Origin: Paracoccus salipaludis
GTDB lineage: Bacteria; Pseudomonadota; Alphaproteobacteria; Rhodobacterales; Rhodobacteraceae
Assembly: GCF_002287065.1 (NCBI RefSeq)
Contig: NZ_NSJZ01000017.1
Span: 1-58,462 of the forward strand
Reading direction: 5' to 3'
Length of the DNA: 58,462 nt
A program made the position numbers and the translations under genes. The notes below the pieces were generated by a model, which had not been told where the DNA came from, did no database searches, and saw only the letters and a list, made by a program, of their open reading frames with translations. Position 1 is the first letter of the stretch. Every line of letters starts with the position of its first letter. Of this stretch, positions 10,324-17,888 are shown one piece after another.

Positions 10324-10560
10324 TCAGTGATACCGCAGCGGAAGGGTGAACCCGGATCCGTGCACAGGGGCGGCATGGGCGTTCCAGCCGAGCGTGGCCT
10401 GCGCAAGCGCACCGAGCGGCGCGCAGCCCAGGGCGCAGGCCACATAGCCGCAGGCCGGGCATTCGAGGATGGCCTGCCACATCCGGATGCTTTCGGCGTC
10501 GATGGAGACCGAGGGCGGCAGGTCCGTTCCGCAACAGCATGTCTCGATGTCGGATGCCAA
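10324..10560 (-). CDS. Small cysteine-rich hypothetical protein (TTG start)
   Basis: The start is a TTG at 10560 with AAGGAG seven bases upstream, a far better signal than any ATG in the frame. The 78-residue product begins LASDIETCCCGTDLPPSVSI (first residue Met when initiated at TTG) and contains CCCG and CPACGYVAC, two cysteine clusters that could bind zinc or form disulfides. No transmembrane segment or known domain is recognised. It stands alone, downstream of the fucose genes and convergent with them. Coding status rests on the ribosome-binding site and cysteine pattern only. Confidence 0.45.
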   Translation of the reverse strand: MASDIETCCCGTDLPPSVSIDAESIRMWQAILECPACGYVACALGCAPLGALAQATLGWNAHAAPVHGSGFTLPLRYH

Positions 10561-10827
10561 ACGCCGTCTCCTTTGCAGCGGCCTGGGAACGCCAGGGTTC
10601 CTGATAGCCCGAGATTGGTCGGTTGTCCCGATGGAATGATGTTCGGCCATGTATCTGCGGCAGTGTGGCCGGATGAACACAGTCGCATCCCGGCGCAGCG
10701 GCCGGCCGGAACGCAACGTCACTGCAACCTCAGGTGGTTACACGGGAAAGTTGATGGCCCGGCGATGAACTTCGCGCGGCGGAAGCCGTTGCCCTTCCGT
10801 CTACCGACATCGCAGCCAGGAAGTCCC

Positions 10828-11001
10828 ATGCACGCCCTTTCGCTTCGGCCGAACCCGAATCTGTCCGCCCTTCGCGCCTGTGCGCCGGGTCCCCGCCTCA
10901 CGGCCGAGGAGTGGGAGCTGATCCTGAAGGCCGTCAGCGCCTACAGGCACAACGCGACCTACCGGGACCTTTATGACAAGCTCGCGCGCCGGAAGCTCTG
11001 A
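10828..11001 (+). CDS. Small hypothetical protein
   Basis: A 57-residue protein with AGGAAG before its ATG. The C-terminal part (LTAEEWELILKAVSAYRHNATYRDLYDKLAR) looks like one or two amphipathic helices with a WELI and YRDLYDKL pattern seen in short uncharacterised Rhodobacteraceae proteins. No function can be assigned. It precedes the GAF/HWE kinase gene by about 200 bases on the same strand. Confidence 0.55.
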   Translation: MHALSLRPNPNLSALRACAPGPRLTAEEWELILKAVSAYRHNATYRDLYDKLARRKL

Positions 11002-11070
11002 TCCCGATTTCCCCCCGCCCGCCTGCCGCGCGAAAGGGCGGCCCCGCGAATTGCAGCCTCATGGCGCTTG

Positions 11071-11185
11071 ATTGCCGAACATCGGGGTTTGGACGTAGAG
11101 GGTGATGGACATTGCCTCGGCGACCGCGCTTGCTGCTTCAGGGCGTCCCTCGGCATGGACCAGTCCAGAGATCATGTTCGGCAAT
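11071..11185. repeat. 12-bp inverted repeat upstream of the sensor kinase
   Basis: ATTGCCGAACAT occurs at 11071-11082 and its exact reverse complement at 11174-11185, leaving 91 bp between them. The first bases outside each arm share a little further similarity. No transposase or direct repeat is seen, so it may be a remnant of a small mobile element or a pair of binding sites for the kinase gene that follows. Confidence 0.45.
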
Positions 11186-11204
11186 AGCGGTGAAGTCGTT
11201 GACT

Positions 11205-12332
11205 GTGAGTGTTGAGAAGGGGTGCGGCCAGGCGGGCAATGAGGGCCAGCCCGGATGGGACGAGGCCGACCGGCTCGCCGCGCTTCTGCGCTATGGCATC
11301 CTCGACACGCCGCCCGAACCCGAGTTCGACGACATCACCCGCGTGGCCGCGCTCGTCTGCAGGGCCCCGATGGCGGTGGTCAACCTGGTCGCGGATACGC
11401 GCCAGTTCTTCAAGTCCGAGGTCGGGCTCGGTGTGCGCCAGATGCCGCTGGACGTGTCGATCTGCGCCCGCGCGATCCTCGAGCCGGACATCCTGGTCGT
11501 CCCGGACCTGGCGGAGGACCAGCGCTTCAACTGCAATCCGCTGGTGACCGGAACCCCGAACCTGCGGTTCTATGCGGGCGCCCGGCTGGACACACCCGAA
11601 GGACTGCCGCTCGGGACGGTCTGCGTGCTGGACTATCGGCCCCGTCCCGAGGGACTGACGGCCGAGCAGCGCGAGGTGCTGCGCGCGCTTGCCCGCCAGA
11701 CCATGGCGCATCTGGAACTGAAGCGGACGATCGAGGCCCGCGACCTGCTGGCGCGCGAATTGTCCCACCGCATCAAGAACGTCTTCAGCGTGGTCAACGG
11801 CCTGGCGTCCGCCTCGGCGCGCGACAGCGAGGCCCGCGCCTTCGCCGCGGCCTTCCGGCAGCGCATCGGTGCCCTTGCACGGGCGCATGACTATGTTCTA
11901 CCGGGCAGCGTCTCGGCCCGAAACGCGGGTGAAAGCACCCTGAAGGGCATGCTGGAGGTGCTGCTGCGGCCCTATGACGCGGATGGCACGCGGGTGCGGA
12001 TCACGGGCGACGACCTGCCGCTGGGGCAGTCCGCCGCAACGACGCTGGCCCTGATCCTGCACGAGCATGCGACGAACGCCATCAAGTACGGAGCGCTCTC
12101 GACCCCGGAGGGCCGGGTGCATGTGGACTGCCGGGCCGACGGGGCGAGCTTCGAGATCACGTGGGAAGAACGGGGCGGTCCCGCCACCTCGGGTCCTCCG
12201 GCCGAAACCGGCTTCGGCACGATGATGGTGTCAAGCGGCATCGACAGCCTGGGCGGTACCATGACCCCCGAATGGGCGGCTTCGGGCCTGCGGGTGACGC
12301 TGTCGATGCCCTTGAGAAGCCTGGCAGGGTAA
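11205..12332 (+). CDS. GAF-domain HWE/HisKA_2-type sensor histidine kinase
   Basis: The start is uncertain; the GTG at 11205 gives a normal lead into the GAF domain, while the frame stays open back to about 11112. The product (about 375 residues) has a GAF domain at roughly 15-170 (LLRYGILDTPPEPEFDDI, PLDVSICARAI, FYAGARLDTPEG), then a dimerisation segment with the phospho-acceptor His188 in LSHRIKN, and an ATPase domain with N-box HEHATNAIKYGAL and the WEE element diagnostic of HWE kinases. No response regulator is adjacent. The GAF type resembles those of bacteriophytochrome-like or redox sensors, but no bilin cysteine is obvious. The signal is unknown. Confidence 0.85.
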   Translation: MSVEKGCGQAGNEGQPGWDEADRLAALLRYGILDTPPEPEFDDITRVAALVCRAPMAVVNLVADTRQFFKSEVGLGVRQMPLDVSICARAILEPDILVVPDLAEDQRFNCNPLVTGTPNLRFYAGARLDTPEGLPLGTVCVLDYRPRPEGLTAEQREVLRALARQTMAHLELKRTIEARDLLARELSHRIKNVFSVVNGLASASARDSEARAFAAAFRQRIGALARAHDYVLPGSVSARNAGESTLKGMLEVLLRPYDADGTRVRITGDDLPLGQSAATTLALILHEHATNAIKYGALSTPEGRVHVDCRADGASFEITWEERGGPATSGPPAETGFGTMMVSSGIDSLGGTMTPEWAASGLRVTLSMPLRSLAG

Positions 12333-12428
12333 GCCTTCCCCGCCGCGCATGGCCCGGCTTTGAGCCTCGGCGCCTAGTGCGGCAGGCTGGGCCGGTGGCC
12401 GGAACCGCTTCGGCGACCGGAAAATCGG

Positions 12429-12449
12429 CCCTGCCCTTGCAGGGTTTTT
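12429..12449 (+). terminator. Rho-independent terminator after the sensor kinase
   Basis: Perfect stem CCCTGC/GCAGGG with a CCTT loop, followed by five T residues. It lies about 100 bases beyond the kinase stop on the same strand and is the cleanest intrinsic terminator seen in the window. Confidence 0.75.
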
Positions 12450-12556
12450 CCTCTGCGATCGCCGCAGCCTGAACGACCGTGGCGCGGTGATCTCGACTGC
12501 TGGACCCGCCCGCTGCGGCTGTGCCGGGCCGATGCGCTGGCCCGGAACCGCAGGGA

Positions 12557-12970
12557 TCAGGTCGTGGCCGGGGCGATCAGGTCGAGCGTCGGGAAATAGG
12601 TGGCATAGCGCGCGCGGTCGCGGGTCAGCAGCCGATAGCCGCGCACGGCGGCATGGGCGCCGATGTAGAAGTCCGGCAAGGGCGAGCGGCGGGCACCGCC
12701 CCTGCGCCGGTAGGTCAGGAAGACCTTGCCGGCCAGGAAGCCGGCCGCCCAGGGCAGGGGCTCGCGCGCGAAGACGTCGTCCGGCAGCAGGGCGTCCAGC
12801 GTCTCGATGCGGGCATGGGCGACCGAGACCTCGGCGTAGATCAGCGGGTTGATGACCAGCCGAGCCCCCTGCCCTTCCCGCGCCAGCGCCTCGGCCGACC
12901 ATGCGGCCCAGTGCGGATCGTCCGTGGCGATGTCGATCAGGATGTTCGAATCGACCAGAACCGGCGTCAT
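12557..12970 (-). CDS. vapC: VapC-type PIN-domain toxin
   Basis: A 137-residue PIN-domain protein. The acidic residues that bind the catalytic metal are visible as Asp7 (VLVDSNI), Glu47 (YAEVSV), Asp100 (LPDFYIGAHA) and Asp118 (LLTRDRARY). PIN toxins are ribonucleases that halt translation when released from their antitoxin. The start overlaps the stop of the antitoxin gene (ATGA), the usual layout for this pair. Its place beside the partition genes fits a role in plasmid maintenance. The RNA target cannot be read from the sequence. Confidence 0.93.
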   Translation of the reverse strand: MTPVLVDSNILIDIATDDPHWAAWSAEALAREGQGARLVINPLIYAEVSVAHARIETLDALLPDDVFAREPLPWAAGFLAGKVFLTYRRRGGARRSPLPDFYIGAHAAVRGYRLLTRDRARYATYFPTLDLIAPATT

Positions 12971-13206
12971 TCGCGCGTCAGCGCCATGATCTCATCCGTG
13001 GTCAGCCCCGTATCCGCGCTGCCCCGCAGCCGGGTCAGGGCATGGCTCAGCGCCTGCGCCCGCTCGGATCGCAGCCGGTCCGAGGGGATCACCCGCACCA
13101 GTCCGTCGTCGCCCAGGACGAAATCGACCTCGGTCCCCGGATGAAACCCGGCCGCGTCGCGAATGGTCTGGGGGATCGTGACCTGCCCCTTGATGGTGAT
13201 GCGCAT
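12967..13206 (-). CDS. vapB: VapB-type AbrB/SpoVT antitoxin
   Basis: A 79-residue protein with an N-terminal swapped-hairpin AbrB domain (MRITIKGQVTIPQTIRDAAGF to VRVIPSD) that binds DNA and a C-terminal tail (LTTDEIMALTRE) of the kind that wraps the PIN toxin. It is the first gene of the pair and probably represses it through the palindrome just upstream. The AbrB rather than ribbon-helix-helix class matches the toxin subtype with GGARRSPLPDFYIGAHA. Confidence 0.92.
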   Translation of the reverse strand: MRITIKGQVTIPQTIRDAAGFHPGTEVDFVLGDDGLVRVIPSDRLRSERAQALSHALTRLRGSADTGLTTDEIMALTRE

Positions 13207-13223
13207 GGGTACCCTCGGTTGGT

Positions 13224-13238
13224 ATTACTTAAGGTAAT
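13224..13238. promoter_or_regulatory. Candidate vapBC operator
   Basis: ATTAC and GTAAT arms separated by TTAAG form an inverted repeat 18 bases upstream of the vapB start, inside the only A+T-rich patch there. Autorepression through such a repeat is the rule for these modules. The assignment is by position and symmetry. Confidence 0.5.
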
Positions 13239-13304
13239 GCGCCTCTTGCCCCAAAGCAAGGGGACAGGATTTGTTCACAGTCCCAGTTACTTGAGCGTCT
13301 TTCC

Positions 13305-13355
13305 AACTGGCAATTTCCATCCTTGTCCGCAGGAAATTGCCAGTTGGCAATTTCC
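13305..13355. repeat. Candidate parS centromere palindromes at the parB end
   Basis: A near-perfect palindrome at 13332-13355 has 11-bp arms GGAAATTGCCA/TGGCAATTTCC around two central bases. A further copy of one arm plus centre lies at 13305-13318 (AACTGGCAATTTCC), which is the exact reverse complement of 13332-13345, giving a second larger inverted repeat with a 13-base loop. The core ATTGCCA-N2-TGGCAAT recurs at the far side of the replicon cassette (17146). It lies 6 bases beyond the parB stop, with only a few T, so a parS role is preferred over a terminator. Confidence 0.6.
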
Positions 13356-13360
13356 AGTAT

Positions 13361-14305
13361 TCACCCGAAGCGCTCGGCAAGGAAACGGTCCAGTTCGGCC
13401 CGCAGCGTCGGCTCGTCGAGGTCGCGGTCGAATTGCAGCGTGACCTCGCGTCCTCGCTCGCGGATGCGCAGCTTGCCCGAAGGCGCCGTCTGTTTCGCAG
13501 GCGGCAGGGTGGCCGACTTCAGCCGGGCCAGCACGCGCGGGACGGGGACGAACGGCCCCTGCCCTGCCCGCGCGCTGTCCTGCTCGGCGGCGATCGCCTC
13601 GGCCTCGGCCAGAACCTTGTCGCCGGAGTCGGTCAGCAAGGGCCGCAGGATGCGGGCATGCAGTTCCTTTAGGTCGGTGATCTGCGGCCAAGCGCGAACG
13701 ACCACCTCCGGCAGCCGCGCGAGATACAGGTAGCGCGACAGCCAGGCCTCGGACACCTCGAGCCGCGCGGCCATCGCCTTCTGCTTGCCGCCGTAATAAA
13801 GCTCCAGCGCCTTGGCATAGTCCCGCGCGCGTTCGTAATCCGACAGGTCCGCCCGGTCACGGTTCTCGATATCGGCAAGGCGGAAGGCTTCCTCGTCGGT
13901 CAGGTCGCGGACCTCGACCAGATAGCGGAACTGCGGATAGTTGTTCGCCCGCAGCCACGAGATCGCGAAGTGCCGCCGGGCGCCGCAGATCACCTCGTAT
14001 TCCGCGCCCTCGCCCTGGCGGCGGCGGACGATGGCGGGAAACTCCTGCTGGCCCTGGGCGCGAAGGCTGTCGATCAGGTCGCGGCAGTTGGCCTCGGTCA
14101 ACAGGTCGTAGGCGCGGTTGTGGCGTTCCCACATGACGCAGGTGGCGGGGTCGACCCAGCGCAGCACCTTCTCCTCGCGCGTGCCGCTTTCGGCCAGGGC
14201 GTTCGAGCGCTTGAGGAACCGTGCGCCGCCCTTTTCCGCGACGGGCGCCGGTTCGTCCATGTCGCGCAGGACATCGTCGAAGATCGCGTTATGGCGCTTG
14301 CTCAC
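13361..14305 (-). CDS. parB: ParB/RepB partition protein
   Basis: A 314-residue ParB-family CTPase and DNA-binding protein. The N-terminal ParB/Srx domain (about 45-150) holds the ENxRD-like and GARRHFAISWLRANN blocks; a KorB-like helix-turn-helix follows (about 165-215: GGKQKAMAARLEVSEAWLSRYLYLARLP). The Arg-rich motif is GARRHF rather than the chromosomal GERRxRA, as in plasmid members. The C-terminal segment probably dimerises. It loads on parS and is moved by ParA. Its start overlaps the parA stop, so the two are co-translated. Candidate parS palindromes follow immediately. Confidence 0.93.
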   Translation of the reverse strand: MSKRHNAIFDDVLRDMDEPAPVAEKGGARFLKRSNALAESGTREEKVLRWVDPATCVMWERHNRAYDLLTEANCRDLIDSLRAQGQQEFPAIVRRRQGEGAEYEVICGARRHFAISWLRANNYPQFRYLVEVRDLTDEEAFRLADIENRDRADLSDYERARDYAKALELYYGGKQKAMAARLEVSEAWLSRYLYLARLPEVVVRAWPQITDLKELHARILRPLLTDSGDKVLAEAEAIAAEQDSARAGQGPFVPVPRVLARLKSATLPPAKQTAPSGKLRIRERGREVTLQFDRDLDEPTLRAELDRFLAERFG

Positions 14306-15501
14306 AGCAGTCCCTCCTTGCGCAGATCGCGGTGGTGGCTGGGCCAGGTCTTGCGGGCCAGCAGCTCGACCTCGCGCCCCACGGCATCCAGATAAGCACG
14401 GCAGCGCTTGTGCGTCTCGGTCCGCGTGGCGGCGCCCGTCATCTCGTAGACGGTCATCAGGTTGGCCGAGGCATTGTCGATCTCGGCGCTGTCCTTCAGC
14501 ACCGACAGCAGCATGTCCTGCGGAAAGACCGCGTCCATCATCCGCTTGATCGCCTGATGCGCCGACTTCTGTTCGTTCATCTTCGAGGTCAGGATCTTGA
14601 CGAAGCTGTAATGCCGTTCGCCCCCGTGTCGCGCGAGTTCGGCCAGCGTCGCTTCCAGCATCTTCAGGAAATGCGCGGTCGAGGCGAAGTCGATGTTGTT
14701 GGGCGGCGCCGGCACCAGCAGCGCGTTGGCCGCGCGCAGCACCGACAGCGACAGCATCCCCAGCGCGGGCGGCGGGTCCAGCAGGATGATGTCGAACTGG
14801 TCCGCGATACTTTCGACACCCTCGCGCAGGCGGTCGAGGATGAAGGCCGGGTCGCGCGCCATCCGGGCCGCGAATTCATATTCGGCATCGTAAAGGCCGA
14901 GGTTTGCCGGGACAATCGCGATGCCCGGCCAGTAGGTCGCCCGCAGCGCATAATGCAGGGTCTTTGGCCCGCCGTGGCGCAGGAAGGGATAAAGCGTGTC
15001 CTCTTCCTCGTCCACGTCCACGTCGGGGTTCAGTCCGAAGACGGCGGTTGTGGACGCCTGGCTGTCGCAGTCGATGATGCAGACGCGATACCCCTTGAGA
15101 GCGAAGTACTGCGCCAGATGGGTGACGATGGTGGACTTGCCGACGCCGCCCTTGAAGTTCTGCACGGCCAGGACCAGCGGCGGATCGTCGGGCGCGCGAT
15201 GCGGCAGGGTGCCGAAGACCTCGCGCATCCGCGCGATGTCGGCCAGCGAATAGCCCCGCCGGCGCCCGGTGTCCTCGTCCTTGTCGGGGGATGGCAGCCG
15301 GCCGTCGCCCTCGGCGTCGCGGATCGCCTTTTCCGAGCGGCCGACCATCTCGGCGGCGGTGCGGACATTGAAGCGCAGATCCAGCTGCTTCTGCGTGCCC
15401 GGCGCGAAGACGCGCTCGCGTAGCCGGTCGATCACGGTAGCGGCGCGGCGGCTGAGGACGGAAAGCTCGTCAAGCGTGACGGGCGGAAGAGCACTGTCCA
15501 T
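14302..15501 (-). CDS. parA: ParA/RepA-type partition ATPase
   Basis: I chose the ATG at 15501 (399 residues, the normal length for plasmid ParA of this class); in-frame starts up to 15735 would add an atypical leader. The N-terminal third (to about 110) is a DNA-binding extension with a MerR-like helix-turn-helix (NVRTAAEMVGRSEKAIRDAE). Then come deviant Walker A KGGVGKST (about 120-128), Walker A' CDSQAST and Walker B ILLDPPPALG. ParA ATPases position plasmids and, in this class, also repress their own operon. The gene is divergent from the initiator gene, with the origin between them. Confidence 0.93.
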   Translation of the reverse strand: MDSALPPVTLDELSVLSRRAATVIDRLRERVFAPGTQKQLDLRFNVRTAAEMVGRSEKAIRDAEGDGRLPSPDKDEDTGRRRGYSLADIARMREVFGTLPHRAPDDPPLVLAVQNFKGGVGKSTIVTHLAQYFALKGYRVCIIDCDSQASTTAVFGLNPDVDVDEEEDTLYPFLRHGGPKTLHYALRATYWPGIAIVPANLGLYDAEYEFAARMARDPAFILDRLREGVESIADQFDIILLDPPPALGMLSLSVLRAANALLVPAPPNNIDFASTAHFLKMLEATLAELARHGGERHYSFVKILTSKMNEQKSAHQAIKRMMDAVFPQDMLLSVLKDSAEIDNASANLMTVYEMTGAATRTETHKRCRAYLDAVGREVELLARKTWPSHHRDLRKEGLL

Positions 15502-15719
15502 GATGCGGGTCCCTTGTTTGCGGGAACCATGCACTTTCGGGGCCTTGCCGTAAAGTTCGCTCATACCGGCTTCATGGCTCAAAAACCGAAAGATGACCGC
15601 CAAGGCGCTAGGGAGCGATTCTGCGAGGCTTCCGGTATCCTGAACCGCACCTGCAAGGGGCTCAGTCGTCCCGATCCGTAAGAGATGAGGCGTGCGACAA
15701 GAGGCACTTTCCAGAACCC

Positions 15720-15728
15720 TGTGGATAA
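15720..15728 (-). promoter_or_regulatory. DnaA box
   Basis: TGTGGATAA on the plus strand is TTATCCACA on the minus strand, an exact match to the DnaA-box consensus. It stands beside an A+T-rich segment and upstream of the iterons, as expected in a plasmid origin. Confidence 0.7.
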
Positions 15729-15836
15729 CAAACAACCTTTCAGTTCAGGATTCTTCTTGTTCACAGTTCGGCAGGCGCAAGTGTTTGGAATAACGTAAAA
15801 AATCGCCGCAAATCCTACATCTTGGGACGGTATGCG

Positions 15837-16022
15837 CTACGTTTCGGGCGTGCTGCCGCTACGAATCGGGACCGCTCGACTTACCTTCCGGGTGAAGGCC
15901 AAGGCTTACCTTTCGGGTGACGGCCCCAAGCGCCGGAAAAGGGCTGAAAATATCGAGCAAGAACAGGGATCTGCGAATCGCCATTTTTCCACCTGTGGCC
16001 CCGTTGCTTACTTTTCGGGTGC
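15837..16022 (+). repeat. Iterons of the replication origin
   Basis: Three well-matched copies of CTTACcTTtCGGGTGa lie at 15880-15895, 15905-15920 and 16007-16022, and a weaker one at 15837-15852. The first two good copies are 25 bases apart start to start, just over two helical turns, which fits cooperative binding by the initiator. All face the same way and end 75 bases before the initiator gene. Iterons both start replication and limit copy number by binding the Rep_3 protein. Confidence 0.7.
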
Positions 16023-16096
16023 AACGCCCGCAGCCCTGTTGAGAAATTACAGGCCACAAGCTATCAACGTAAGAGTTGGAGGGGCCGGGGGCACAG

Positions 16097-17143
16097 ATGG
16101 CGGCAGGAGCGATTCGCACGGTGGAAGCGCGCCCCACGGCCGACAGCCTGGTCAAGCCGGGCGAACTGGTCGATCTGGTCGAGGTCACGCCGCTGACGCT
16201 GAACGACCGCCGCATCTACAACCTGCTTCTGGAAAACGCCTGGGATGCCATCGACAAGCCGGTGACCCATGTCATCGCCAAGGCGGCGCTGCGGGGCAGC
16301 CACAATTCCAACGACCGCGTGGGCGACAGCCTTGAACGGCTGATGTCGGCCATCGTCAAGGTGGCCGTGGTCTGGGACGGCGAGCCCGCGATCGAGCGGG
16401 TCCAGCTTCTGGGCGGCAATCTTGAAAGCGGGCGGGCGGACGGGCTGCTGGAATACGAGATCCCGGCGCGGCTGCGGAAGATCATCCGCAACAGCCAGGT
16501 CTTCGCGCGTCTCCAGCGCGAGGTGATGTTCGCGCTGTCGTCGAAATACGCGCTGACGCTGTACGAGATGGTGCAGAAGCGCGGCAACTTGCGCTGGAAG
16601 GCCTCGGAACGTTTCGCGCTGGACAGCTTCCGTGGGATCATCGGGGTGCCCAAGGGAAAGCTGTCCTCCTGGTCGAACCTCAAGCTGCGGGCAATCGACC
16701 CGGCGGTGGCCGAGGTGAACGCGCTGTCGGATTTCATGGTGGAGGTCGTGCCGCTGAAGACGGGCAGGGCGGTGACGCATGTGGAACTGCGCTGGTGGCG
16801 CAAGGACGGCGACGCCTCGGGGGCGGCGGACCGTGCATTGCAGTTCTCGAAGGTCGGCCGCCGCGCCAAGGCCGAGGGCCGGACCGAGCAGGTCGCCCCC
16901 GCCACGCCCCCGGTCGCCCAGGCGGCCACGCCCCTGCGGGGCCGGCCGGCCTGGCTGGACAGCCGCGGCCCGGCGCTGCTGACGGAAACCTATGAAACGG
17001 CCCGCTTGCGCCATCCCGGCTACGACATCTATTTCGTGGAAGGCGAGTGGCGCGCCTGGTCCAAGGGGAAGGACCCCGCCCAAGACCCCGACCGCGCGTT
17101 CCTTGCCTTCTTCCGCCGCTACGCCGAAGGCAACCCGCTCTGA
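16097..17143 (+). CDS. Plasmid replication initiator protein (Rep_3-like)
   Basis: The ATG at 16097 follows GGAGGGG at 16078; a TTG at 16076 is possible but lacks a site. The 348-residue product has two winged-helix domains of Rep_3 type: about 25-150 (LTLNDRRIYNLLLENAW, GSHNSNDRVGDSL, LLEYEIPARLRKIIRN) and about 150-240 (ALSSKYALTLYEMVQKRGNLRWKAS split across the hinge, then FRGIIGVPKGKLSSWSNLK). A proline-rich linker near 280 leads to an extra C-terminal domain with WRAWSKGKDP. It would bind the iterons upstream and recruit the host helicase. The adjoining ParAB pair supports a low-copy replicon. Confidence 0.9.
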   Translation: MAAGAIRTVEARPTADSLVKPGELVDLVEVTPLTLNDRRIYNLLLENAWDAIDKPVTHVIAKAALRGSHNSNDRVGDSLERLMSAIVKVAVVWDGEPAIERVQLLGGNLESGRADGLLEYEIPARLRKIIRNSQVFARLQREVMFALSSKYALTLYEMVQKRGNLRWKASERFALDSFRGIIGVPKGKLSSWSNLKLRAIDPAVAEVNALSDFMVEVVPLKTGRAVTHVELRWWRKDGDASGAADRALQFSKVGRRAKAEGRTEQVAPATPPVAQAATPLRGRPAWLDSRGPALLTETYETARLRHPGYDIYFVEGEWRAWSKGKDPAQDPDRAFLAFFRRYAEGNPL

Positions 17144-17145
17144 AT

Positions 17146-17161
17146 TGCCAATTGGCAATCG
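17146..17161. repeat. Candidate parS palindrome at the rep end
   Basis: ATTGCCAATTGGCAAT is a perfect 16-bp palindrome starting two bases after the rep stop codon. It shares 15 of 16 bases with the core of the palindrome beyond parB at 13336-13351. Two such sites, one at each end of the par-rep cassette, are best explained as ParB-binding centromere sites. Confidence 0.6.
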
Positions 17162-17281
17162 GCATGGCGCGACATCCATGTCGGCCATCGGACCATGCCC
17201 AGATCGAAAACAGGCGGGCTGGATATTTTCCCTTCACAAACCCGTTGACAGCGCGGCTTTCCGATCCGAAAGCTTGGCGCG

Positions 17282-17830
17282 GTGGAACCGTCAGGGCAGG
17301 GCGTCGTGCGGGAGGTGTTCGACAGGGTGGACCGCAGGCTGTCACGGCTGCTGTCCGAGAATGGCGGGGCTTCGGTCAACGAGCTGGCAACCCGGCTCGA
17401 GGTCAGCCCGCCCACGGTGCGCGCCCGGCTGAAGGCGCTGGTCGGGGCCGGATTGCTGAAGATCGTGGGCGTTCTGAACGTCTCGGAACGGCCCGAGCTG
17501 ATCAGCGCGATCATCGGCATCCATGCCAACGGGCGGGGCAGGCTGGACGAGATCGCGCGGCGGATGTCCGAGCTGCCCTTCGTGACTTCGGTCAGCATCG
17601 TCACCGGGCGCTATGATCTCATCGCCGAGGTGCTGATCGAGGGCGACATGGCGGACCTGTATCGCGTCACAAGCGAGCTTCTGCCGGGCTTGGCCGAGCC
17701 GGGCTGCATCCAAGGCAGCGAGACCTTCGTGGTCATGCGCTCGCACAACAGATGGCTGAGCGTGCCGAAAGGCGTGTGGGAGGAGGACGCCGCGGACCCC
17801 CGGGCCCGCGGCCAGCGCGCCGGGGCCTGA
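17282..17830 (+). CDS. Lrp/AsnC family transcriptional regulator
   Basis: A protein of up to 182 residues with an N-terminal helix-turn-helix (about 15-70: DRRLSRLLSENGGASVNELATRLEVSPPTVRARLKAL) and a C-terminal RAM ligand-binding domain (about 80-150, IIGIHANGRGRLDEIA to YDLIAEVLIEG). Initiation is uncertain: the GTG at 17282 gives the usual lead, while a GTG at 17327 has a GGAGG. A TTGACA at 17245-17250 could be a -35 element, which would place the transcript start almost on the first GTG. It precedes an amino-acid importer and two amino-acid oxidoreductases and probably controls them in response to the transported amino acid. Confidence 0.85.
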   Translation: MEPSGQGVVREVFDRVDRRLSRLLSENGGASVNELATRLEVSPPTVRARLKALVGAGLLKIVGVLNVSERPELISAIIGIHANGRGRLDEIARRMSELPFVTSVSIVTGRYDLIAEVLIEGDMADLYRVTSELLPGLAEPGCIQGSETFVVMRSHNRWLSVPKGVWEEDAADPRARGQRAGA

Positions 17831-17888
17831 GCCGCGGCGCAGGAAAACAGCGGGGCCACAGCGCCCCGGCAAGAGGGGAGAGACGAAG

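Larger units (their letters stand above)
15502..16096. other. Replication origin region between parA and rep
   Basis: This 595-base gap between two divergent replicon genes holds a consensus DnaA box at 15720, an A+T-rich stretch around 15755-15825 that would suit strand opening, and four iteron-like repeats from 15837 to 16022. These are the standard parts of an iteron-controlled oriV. Promoters for parA and rep should also lie here but could not be fixed. Confidence 0.75.

Noticed and set aside
10156..11001. A 281-codon plus-strand frame
   Set aside because: Only its last 57 codons, from the ATG at 10828 with a ribosome-binding site, look coding; the rest is Arg/Pro/Gly-rich and runs against a better small minus-strand gene.
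11071..11185. Insertion-sequence ends
   Set aside because: The inverted repeat has no transposase between or beside it and no target duplication, so an insertion sequence is not claimed.
13305..13355. Intrinsic terminator of parB
   Set aside because: The hairpin is A+T-rich in its centre, lacks a T-run, and its core recurs after rep, so a centromere role fits better.
15837..16022. CRISPR-like direct repeats
   Set aside because: The repeats are 16 bases, few and irregularly spaced, and lie in a replication origin; they are iterons, not a CRISPR array.
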